Shown one piece after another: positions 57,044 through 64,000 of a stretch of 64,000 bases of DNA. A model generated the notes under the pieces. That model was given only the letters and a program-made list of their open reading frames with translations, was not told the DNA's origin and ran no database searches. This DNA comes from Actinoplanes couchii (GTDB lineage Bacteria; Actinomycetota; Actinomycetes; Mycobacteriales; Micromonosporaceae), in assembly GCF_016862075.1 (NCBI RefSeq), contig NZ_BOMG01000008.1, positions 58,602 through 122,601 of the forward strand, written 5' to 3'. Each line of letters starts with the position of its first letter. Positions within the stretch are counted from its first letter, which is position 1. Both the position numbers and the translations under genes were made by a program.

Positions 57044-57307
57044 CGGGGGTCGCCTCCTTGGATGTTCTTCAATGCTACGGAGAGAACGCGCCTCAACACC
57101 GTGAGTGAATTTCCACTCATTGCATACCGCCTGTCTCCTCCCACTGCCGGAAGATCGCCCTGATTGCACGCCGATCTACACCGATATGCGGAAATCCACC
57201 CTAAGGGGGCCCTCTAAGGGGTGAACTGAAGCGGAGCCGGGACGAATCACCCGGGCCGTCATGCCGTCCCGGCGCGTGGACAGGCCGGGAATGGGGGTGC
57301 GAGACCG

Positions 57308-60300
57308 GTGGCATCGACCTACGTCAAGCCGGAGAGCGTGCTGGCGCGGACCGCGACCAAGATGGTCGAGGCGCACGGCGGCGCACTCGGCCCGCACGAC
57401 GGCCACACCGAATGCCCGGTCTGCGGCGAGACCCTGCCCTGCCGTACCGGCCAGGCCGCCGCTCAGGTCCTGGCGGCCGCCGGCCTCGCCGAGGAGTCCG
57501 GCCTGGTGGCCGCGACCCGCCCCGCATGGAGCCCGCCCACCGACGAGCCCGGCACGCTGATGCCACCCGCAACCCCGTATCCCACGTCGTCCTCCGCGTC
57601 TTCTTTCGTGCCACCCTCCGTGCCACCCGAGATCCTGCCGCTGTCCCCGGCCTTCTCCTCACCACCGTCCCCGCCGTCGGCTCCGTATTCCGCACCGGCG
57701 ACCCCACCGCCTGCGGCTTTCACGTCCCCGGCCTTCTCGTCACCACAGCCCGGCGCCACCACCGACCCGTTCCTGGGCCTGCCGTCCTACGCCTCCCTGG
57801 CCGACCTGCAGTCATCCATCGCCCCCGCCCACCCCGAGCCCGACGCCCCGAACGACCTGGCAACGTTCGCCGCCCTGGGATTCCCCGGCATGTCGGAGGT
57901 CCGTCCCGGCCCGGGAGCCACCCATGGCGACCCGGAACCCCCCAGACACGGCGGCACGGCGACCCCGATAGTCCAGGGCCCCGCCGTGGTGCCCGCCCCC
58001 CTCCCACCGGCGAGCGCCCCTTTCTTCCGCCCCGGCGACCCCAAAAACCTCGAAGACCACCCCCTTGCCGGTACGGCGGACCAGCTCACCGCCCCCACGG
58101 CTCCCACACCGTCCGCCCCGTTCCGCCCATCCCGCTCCACCACCCCCGAGAACGCCCCGTCCGCCGGCCCCACCTCCGCTGGCTCGGCCCCTGTCCTCCC
58201 AGGCCCTGGACCCGCCCCTGCCTTCGCCGGCCCCGTCTCTGTCGGCATCGCCCCCGCCGGTCCTGCTCCCGCTGGTGTCCCGTCGGCCGGCATCCCGTCC
58301 CCGGACCGGGAGACCCCACCCGCGAACCGCACTCCCGGAACCTGGCCCGCACTCCCGGACCTGCAACAGCCCCCCGGCACGCCACTACCGGCCGCAGGTT
58401 CGACCCCGCTGGGTTCATCAATCCCGGGTTCCTCCACCACGGGTTCATCCAGCTCAGGCCTGTCCCTGCCCTCCACCGTGTCCCAGTCAGCCCAGCAGTC
58501 ACCAGGCGTGTCCTTCCCGACGGGTGTGTCCTTCCCACAGTCACCGCCGCCGTCCCTCCAGCCCTCGGCGTCGTCTCAGCCCTCGGCTTCGTCCACGCCG
58601 GAGCCACCCACCCCCACCACGTCCTCCCCGGGCCTGGCCCTCCTGACGTCTTCTGCCACAGCCCCAGCCCTCACAGACCCGCAGCCGTCAGCCCCGAAGC
58701 CCGCCCACTCACCTGCCGCGGCCCACCCCGCCCAGCCTTCATCAGCGTCGGACCGTCCCGCCCAGCCTTCATCGGAGTCGGACCGTCCCATCCAGCCTTC
58801 ATCGGAGTCGGACCTGTCCATCGCGGGCCCAATGGCTCTCGGCGAGATTCCATCGACCAGCGGCACTCCGGCGGCAAGCACCCAACTACGCCCGTGGCCC
58901 CCCATCGAACCCGCGGCCCAGCAGCCCTCACACCCTGAACCGCCCACCCTGAACCCCCTCGATGACCAACCTGCTTCCTGGTCCACAACGGCAGTCCGAG
59001 GCCCAAGCCCGGCCCCCGGTTACCGCCCTGCATGGCTGACCAACGAAGACCCCGCAGGCTCCGAAGACCCCAACCGGCCGGCCAAATCGGAGGAACACAA
59101 CTTCCAGGCCCCCGAAGCCGACGACGCCCACACCACTACGCCCAGCCACACCTACTCGTCGTCCTCGTCCTCTTCGCCCTATTCGTCATCCCACTCGTCC
59201 TACGAAGACCAGCCCACCCCGGGCAGCCACGCCGCTCCCGACGCCCCCACCAGCACCGACCCCCATGCAGCGCTAGCGGGCCACACCACCCCGGGAGGCC
59301 ACGCGACTCCCGAAACCCACTCACCGGCCGGATCCCAGTTACCGGCCGAAACTCACTCGGCGGCCGGATCCCAGTTATCGGCCGAAACTCACCCGGCGGC
59401 CGGATCTCACTCGACGGCCGGAACCCATGCGGCGGCCGGAACCCATCCGGAGGTCGAGACTTACTCCACATCCGGATCCCACGCTGCGTCCGGAACTCAC
59501 TCCGCTTCTGGAAGCCACTCCACCTATGGAATCCACGGCACTCACCAGACACCCGGAAGCCACAGCGCGTTCGGAGGCCACACCAGTCACAGCGCCGCCT
59601 CTCACGGCCTGGCTTCCCACGGTCTGTCCGGCCCAGGTTTCTCCTCCTCCGGCCGAACCAGCCCCCCACCCCCAAGCTTCGGAGCAGCAGGCCTGGCATC
59701 CCTGAACCTGAGCACCCCTACCCCCACCCAAGATGGCGACCCCAGTCTCAGTCCTAGCCCCAGCGGCCTCAGCACCGCTCCGAGCAGCCCCAGCGGCCTC
59801 AGCACCGCTCCAAGCAGCCTCAGTGCCAGCCCCAGCGGCCTCAGCGCCAGTTCGAGCGGCTTGAGCGCCGGTTCGAGTGGTTTCAGCGCCGGTCTGAGCG
59901 GCCTCAGTGCCGGCAATCCGGATTCCGCCCCGTCTTTCGACGCCGGCACCAGTCCTGGGATCAGCGGTCCCAGCACCGGCGATCCTGGCTTCGATGCAGG
60001 CGTTGGCCCTGGTACCGGCATCAGTTCGGCCATCTCGGCAAGCGGAAGACCCCCGCTGACCCCTTTCCCGAACGACACGGCACCCAACGAACCCACCCAC
60101 GGCCTCCAAGATCCAGCAGGCTCCACCGAGGCACCCTCGGCACCCTCCTGGACATCAACGCAAACCCGATCGTTCTCGGACATCGACCCTCAGCAGAGCC
60201 TCAGCCAGCCCGATTCCGAACACCCAGGTCTAGGACAGCCAGGCCTAGGACAACCAGCTTTGGGGCAGACAGGCCTAGGACAGGCAGGCCTAGGCCAGAC

Positions 60301-63300
60301 AGGCGTGGGCCAGACAGGTGTAGGCCAGACAAGCCTGGGACAGACAGGCCTAGGCCAAACCGGGCTGGGACAGTTTGGCCAGTCCGGCCTGGGGCTGTCC
60401 GGTCTCGGGCAATCCGGTCTCGGGCAGCTTGGTCTGGGACAGCCGGGCCCGGAGGTTCCCGCCGCCGAGGGCGCCGCTCCCGGTGGGGTGTTCGGCAAGC
60501 GCGGCTTCCCGAACGCAAGTTCGGGCATATCGCACCCCAGCGGCCTCTCGTCGCCCGTCTCGCCGGTCTCGCCCGGATCAGCCGGCTCCTATGGCGAGGC
60601 TCCCCCCTATGGCGAGGCTCCCCAAAGCTATGGAGATGCTTCTCAGAACTATGGGGACGCGTCTCGAAGCCTTCATGGAGGAACCTTCCAGAGTTCCTAC
60701 GGCGACGCTTCCTCGAAAGGCCTGCCACCTGAAGGTTCAGGGCCGTCGAGTAGCGGACTGCCAGCTTTCGGCGGTAACCCCACATCGAGCGGTACCGCAT
60801 CAGCGCTGGGGTTCGACCCGGAGTCCTCGATCCCCGGTTCCCTCTTCCAGAACCAGGCCGGCCCGAATCGCTTCGGTATCGAGCCCCTGAATGTCGGCAG
60901 CGCCACCCAGCCCGGCAGCGCCACCCAGTCCGGCAGCGCCACCCAGCCCGGTAGCGCCACCCAGCCCGGTAGCGGCTTGGGAACCGTGGCCGCTGGGACG
61001 TTCGGCCTGGGAACCACCGCTCCCGGATCCGATGACTCAGCCATCGCCTCCGGCATCCCCACCGGCCTCGGAAACACTGGCCCGGGCTTCGGCGCGGGTT
61101 CCGACGCGGGAACGTTCGCCGCAGGCAACGGCACGAACGAGCCCAGCCACGGCGCATTCAGCCCCGAGAGCACCGGTTCCTGGAACGCCGGCCCTTGGAA
61201 CAACGCCCAGGAAACCCCAGGCCAGAGCAACGCAGGTTGGACAGGCGGCACCACCCACGAGGCTGCCATCCCAGGCAACACTGTTCCCGGCTTTGCCGCC
61301 CCTACGACTACTGCTCCCGGCTTTGCCGCCTCCACGACTACTGCTCCCGGCCTTGCCGGCCCCGCGCCAACTGCTCCCGGCTTTGCTGGCCCAGGCGCTG
61401 AAGGCTCCGGTATTCCCGGCCATGGAACTACCGATTCCGGCATCGCTGGTCTCCATGCCGGAGGCTCCGGTGTCGCCGGTCACAGCGCCGCGGGGCCGGG
61501 CATCGCTGGCCTTGGTGCTGCTGGCTTGGCCCCAACCGGCCTGGGCATTGCGGGTGCGGGTGATCACGATGGCAGCGCCTCAGGTTTGACCGGAAGGGGC
61601 ATCGCGGGCCCGGGAGGAACTTCCGGTTACGCAGCCTCGGGCCTGGGTGCAGCCGGACACGGCCCGACAGGCCTGGAAGTCACCGGCCCCGGAGTCACCG
61701 GCCCGGGAGTCACCGGCCCCGGAGCCGCAGGCCCGGGATCCGGGTTGGGCTTGTCCGGACAGGCATCAGTCTCGGGAATGACAGGCCTGGGAGCAGCAGG
61801 TCTAGCAACAGCAGGGCTGGGAACGGCAGGGCCGACAACAGAGTCGGGTTTGCCTGGTCCTGGGATGTCCGGTCCTGGGATCGGCCCGGGAATGGCTGGG
61901 GCCGGGTTGGGCGGGTCTGGGTTGGCTGGCCCCGGTCTGGGCGGGCCTGAGATAGCCGGGCTCGGTGCAGGTGGGCAGAACGCCGCCACGTCAGGGACCG
62001 CTGCGGAAGGTAGCGCCGGATTCGGCGCCGGTGGTCAGGGTGACCTCGGGCAGAGTCTTGCTGGTGCTGGTGCTGGTGCTGGTGCTGGTGCTGGTGCTGG
62101 TGCGGCGGGCAACGGCCCGGCCGCGGCTGGCTTCGGTGGTCACCCCGGCGGTGGTCATCCCGGCGCGGTCTTTGCTCCCACCGGAGAGGCGGAGCAGATG
62201 ATGCGGCGGCCTCCCTCCTACAGCCAGCAGAACAGCCCTCTGGACGCACCACGTTTCACCCGCTCGGCACGTCCGGCGCAGGTGGGTGGCTCGTTTTCAG
62301 CTCTCGGTGGTGGTTTTCCCTCGAACCCGGCATATTCGGCTCCGGGCGGTTTCCCGGCGGGCGCACCGTCCGACGCTGCCGGTGGGTTCGGTTCGCCCGT
62401 GGCTTCCGGTAGTGGCTTCGCGACACCCCAGCCACCGACCGGCAACGGCGGTTTCCCGGCGGGTCCGTCGCACGCCTCAGCCGGAACGTTCGCGACGGAT
62501 CCGTCCGCGCCACCGGCTGGAGGCCATGCACCCGGTTCACCCACGGCAGCGACCAGCGGATACCCAGGCGGTCAGCAGGCAGCCGCCATGGGTGGCCTCC
62601 CGGGTGATCAGCAGACGGCGGCCCCGACCGGTCACCAGACACCGATGGCAGGCGGATCGCCGTCGGCAACCGGCATGTTCTCGGCTGTCCCGGCGACCGT
62701 GCCCACGACGACCGGGCTACAGCCGGATCAGTCCCCGGCCTTCAACCCACCGTCCGGCTCGGCCGCTGACGCGATGGGACAAGGTGCCGCGTTCGGTCAG
62801 GGCACCCCATTCGGGCAGGGTGCTGCGTTCGGGCAGGGTGCTGCGCTGGGTCAGAACGCCGCGCTGGGACAAGGTGCTGCGTTTGGGCAGGGAGCTGCGC
62901 TGGGACAGGGCACCGCGCCGGGGCAGAGTGCCGGGATAGGGCAGGGCGCCGCGATGGGACAGGGCACCGCGATGGGGCAGGGTGCCGCGCCGGGACAGCA
63001 GAACCAGCTGACCCCGCCGGAGTTCCGCCCGGCTCCGGGGGTCGGCCGGGCCGAAGCGCCCGCGTTCGGTACCGCCCAGCCGGGTGGCCGCCCGCCGTTG
63101 CAACCGCCGGACCTGGGGCAGCATGCCCGGCCGGCCGGTACCGACATGCCGCAGCACCAGGCCGACGACGCGTCGGGTCTCAACATGCCGGGCTCACCGT
63201 CGGGTCTGGGCGCATCGGGCGCATCGGCCGGTTTCAGCGGTCCGGCAGGCCTCGGCGGTCTCGGGACAGCGCCGGGCTACGGTGCCCCCGGTTACGGTGC

Positions 63301-63838
63301 GCCCGGCTACGGTGCCCCCGGTTCACCGGTCGGGCTCGGCGGAGCCGAACCGCTCTCCGACTACATCGGACCGGGTGCGCCGGCCGGTTACGACAAGCCG
63401 GTCGGTGCGGGTGACCACAACGCCCCGGCTTCGCCGTCCGGCTATCAGGGGCCACATTCGATTTCCGGGTACGACACCACGAGCCAACTGAACACTTTCG
63501 GACAGCCCACGGGCCGCCCGTCACTGCAGGCGCCCGACATGGGCCAGCACGCCGGATACGACCGCCCGGGCTATGCCACACCGGTGACACCTGCCGGGTA
63601 CACCGCACCGACCTGGCAGGCCGCCCACGGCGAACCGAATCCGGCGGCCGGCTACGACGCTCCGGGCTGGCAGGTGGAACACCACGCCCCGGCCGCCGCG
63701 CAGTCGGAGGAGCACGAGCCGTCCGGTCTCCCGTCCCGTGCGGGTTTCACCGCGAACCGCCCGGCGCCGGCAGCCCCGGAGATGGCGGCGGACCCGTCCG
63801 ACGCCCCGAGCGGCCTGCCGTCCCGCCGACCCCAGTAG
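57308..63838 (+). CDS. Giant low-complexity protein with a His/Cys head
   Basis: The 2176-residue protein starts with about 70 ordered residues, including His30, His33, Cys36, Cys39 and Cys45 ([17 protein letters not shown]), which could bind zinc. Over 2000 residues rich in Pro, Ser, Thr, Gly, Ala and Gln follow. Repeat families appear in turn: PAQPSSxSDR tens, AGSH/AGTH runs, SGLSxxxS runs, GLGQ(T/P) pentads, SATQPG hexads, VTGPG, an AG run, [10 protein letters not shown] hexads and GYGAP. No signal peptide or span is seen, so it should be cytoplasmic and disordered. GGGGG lies ten bases before GTG. The frame is supported by coherent peptide repeats over 6.5 kb. The function is unknown. Confidence 0.75.
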   Translation: MASTYVKPESVLARTATKMVEAHGGALGPHDGHTECPVCGETLPCRTGQAAAQVLAAAGLAEESGLVAATRPAWSPPTDEPGTLMPPATPYPTSSSASSFVPPSVPPEILPLSPAFSSPPSPPSAPYSAPATPPPAAFTSPAFSSPQPGATTDPFLGLPSYASLADLQSSIAPAHPEPDAPNDLATFAALGFPGMSEVRPGPGATHGDPEPPRHGGTATPIVQGPAVVPAPLPPASAPFFRPGDPKNLEDHPLAGTADQLTAPTAPTPSAPFRPSRSTTPENAPSAGPTSAGSAPVLPGPGPAPAFAGPVSVGIAPAGPAPAGVPSAGIPSPDRETPPANRTPGTWPALPDLQQPPGTPLPAAGSTPLGSSIPGSSTTGSSSSGLSLPSTVSQSAQQSPGVSFPTGVSFPQSPPPSLQPSASSQPSASSTPEPPTPTTSSPGLALLTSSATAPALTDPQPSAPKPAHSPAAAHPAQPSSASDRPAQPSSESDRPIQPSSESDLSIAGPMALGEIPSTSGTPAASTQLRPWPPIEPAAQQPSHPEPPTLNPLDDQPASWSTTAVRGPSPAPGYRPAWLTNEDPAGSEDPNRPAKSEEHNFQAPEADDAHTTTPSHTYSSSSSSSPYSSSHSSYEDQPTPGSHAAPDAPTSTDPHAALAGHTTPGGHATPETHSPAGSQLPAETHSAAGSQLSAETHPAAGSHSTAGTHAAAGTHPEVETYSTSGSHAASGTHSASGSHSTYGIHGTHQTPGSHSAFGGHTSHSAASHGLASHGLSGPGFSSSGRTSPPPPSFGAAGLASLNLSTPTPTQDGDPSLSPSPSGLSTAPSSPSGLSTAPSSLSASPSGLSASSSGLSAGSSGFSAGLSGLSAGNPDSAPSFDAGTSPGISGPSTGDPGFDAGVGPGTGISSAISASGRPPLTPFPNDTAPNEPTHGLQDPAGSTEAPSAPSWTSTQTRSFSDIDPQQSLSQPDSEHPGLGQPGLGQPALGQTGLGQAGLGQTGVGQTGVGQTSLGQTGLGQTGLGQFGQSGLGLSGLGQSGLGQLGLGQPGPEVPAAEGAAPGGVFGKRGFPNASSGISHPSGLSSPVSPVSPGSAGSYGEAPPYGEAPQSYGDASQNYGDASRSLHGGTFQSSYGDASSKGLPPEGSGPSSSGLPAFGGNPTSSGTASALGFDPESSIPGSLFQNQAGPNRFGIEPLNVGSATQPGSATQSGSATQPGSATQPGSGLGTVAAGTFGLGTTAPGSDDSAIASGIPTGLGNTGPGFGAGSDAGTFAAGNGTNEPSHGAFSPESTGSWNAGPWNNAQETPGQSNAGWTGGTTHEAAIPGNTVPGFAAPTTTAPGFAASTTTAPGLAGPAPTAPGFAGPGAEGSGIPGHGTTDSGIAGLHAGGSGVAGHSAAGPGIAGLGAAGLAPTGLGIAGAGDHDGSASGLTGRGIAGPGGTSGYAASGLGAAGHGPTGLEVTGPGVTGPGVTGPGAAGPGSGLGLSGQASVSGMTGLGAAGLATAGLGTAGPTTESGLPGPGMSGPGIGPGMAGAGLGGSGLAGPGLGGPEIAGLGAGGQNAATSGTAAEGSAGFGAGGQGDLGQSLAGAGAGAGAGAGAGAAGNGPAAAGFGGHPGGGHPGAVFAPTGEAEQMMRRPPSYSQQNSPLDAPRFTRSARPAQVGGSFSALGGGFPSNPAYSAPGGFPAGAPSDAAGGFGSPVASGSGFATPQPPTGNGGFPAGPSHASAGTFATDPSAPPAGGHAPGSPTAATSGYPGGQQAAAMGGLPGDQQTAAPTGHQTPMAGGSPSATGMFSAVPATVPTTTGLQPDQSPAFNPPSGSAADAMGQGAAFGQGTPFGQGAAFGQGAALGQNAALGQGAAFGQGAALGQGTAPGQSAGIGQGAAMGQGTAMGQGAAPGQQNQLTPPEFRPAPGVGRAEAPAFGTAQPGGRPPLQPPDLGQHARPAGTDMPQHQADDASGLNMPGSPSGLGASGASAGFSGPAGLGGLGTAPGYGAPGYGAPGYGAPGSPVGLGGAEPLSDYIGPGAPAGYDKPVGAGDHNAPASPSGYQGPHSISGYDTTSQLNTFGQPTGRPSLQAPDMGQHAGYDRPGYATPVTPAGYTAPTWQAAHGEPNPAAGYDAPGWQVEHHAPAAAQSEEHEPSGLPSRAGFTANRPAPAAPEMAADPSDAPSGLPSRRPQ
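60227..60442 (+). repeat. GLGQ pentad array with CTA codons
   Basis: About 14 pentads of the form GLGQ plus Thr, Pro, Ala or Ser are encoded by degenerate 15-base units. Five use the rare Leu codon CTA and many use ACA for Thr, so the DNA is less GC-rich than its surroundings. Confidence 0.8.
62774..63001 (+). repeat. [12 protein letters not shown] hexad array
   Basis: About twelve 18-base units encode [18 protein letters not shown] and close variants near the end of the giant low-complexity protein. The FGQ spacing resembles FG-rich disordered repeats. Confidence 0.8.
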
Positions 63839-63858
63839 TTCCGAGGAAGTTCAGAAAC

Positions 63859-63887
63859 GAGCCGGGCGGCCACCAACCGCCCGGCTC
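63859..63887 (+). terminator. Hairpin terminator after the giant gene
   Basis: GAGCCGGGCGG and CCGCCCGGCTC form a perfect 11-base stem around CCACCAA, twenty bases after the stop. No T-tract follows. Confidence 0.7.
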
Positions 63888-63919
63888 GCGGCGTTCCGCG
63901 CCCGAGCCCGCAGGCGAGG

Positions 63920-64000
63920 GCGCGAGGGGAGCAGGGCGCGAGGGGAGCAGGGCGCGAGGGGAGCAGGGCGCGAGGGGAGCAGGGCGCGAGGGGAGCAGGG
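63920..64000. repeat. 16-base tandem repeat running off the window
   Basis: Five exact copies of GCGCGAGGGGAGCAGG reach the last base, so the array continues beyond the window. No coding frame is evident. Confidence 0.92.

Noticed and set aside
57412..58938. 508-codon forward frame overlapping the giant low-complexity gene
   Set aside because: It is Pro/Arg/His-rich out-of-frame text; the frame from 57308 holds coherent repeats and the His/Cys head.
63920..64000. CRISPR-like array at the end of the window
   Set aside because: The copies are directly adjacent with no spacers, so this is a plain tandem repeat.

Overview
The window is high-GC DNA from a filamentous-type actinomycete. The GlgE glycogen/trehalose pathway, polyphosphate glucokinase, a SigB/F-type sigma factor, a SigE-family ECF factor, a mycobacterial-style cobaltochelatase and frequent GTG/TTG starts fit Micromonosporaceae, and an Actinoplanes-like genome is my best guess (inference). 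I found no tRNA, rRNA, insertion sequence, prophage or CRISPR array.
Layout. 1-7.8 kb: a GNAT acetyltransferase converges on the reverse-strand operon glgE-treS-mak-glgB, which turns trehalose into branched alpha-glucan. 8-13.6 kb: a hypothetical protein, a secreted protein, a PPOX/F420-type protein coupled to polyphosphate glucokinase, a SigB/F-like sigma factor, a YflT-like stress protein and a PAP2 phosphatase. 13.7-22.5 kb: a secreted SH3/glucosaminidase, a CHASE-PAS histidine kinase overlapping tail to tail with a lone receiver protein, the helicase HrpA, a small hypothetical and a secreted LamG protein. 22.5-26.8 kb: a gene-poor, repeat-bearing stretch, then an operon of ArsR-like regulator, small coiled-coil membrane protein and MMPL transporter. 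26.9-34.2 kb: a B12-binding protein with a CarH-like motif next to a GAF-SpoIIE phosphatase, exonuclease III with a possible 24-codon upstream ORF, a GNAT-like protein, a membrane GGDEF-EAL protein and a universal stress protein. 34.4-38.7 kb: citrate synthase, a gluconokinase-type FGGY kinase, and an ECF sigma factor with a membrane partner. 38.7-44.3 kb: a cobalamin riboswitch followed by cobaltochelatase, cobO, cobB and cobE. 44.3-54.8 kb: one 3504-residue, LPTTG-ended surface protein built from repeats of about 252 residues. 54.8-64 kb: a GCS2-type glutamate-cysteine ligase, a small membrane protein, and a 2176-residue low-complexity protein followed by a tandem repeat that runs off the edge.
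How it works together. The GlgE operon and ppgK serve carbon storage and phosphorylation. Two separate B12 themes occur: biosynthesis under a riboswitch, and a cobalamin sensor beside a partner-switching phosphatase that could feed a SigB/F-type stress response. The two giant genes fill about a quarter of the window and, with the sensor-phosphatase pair, are its least explained parts.
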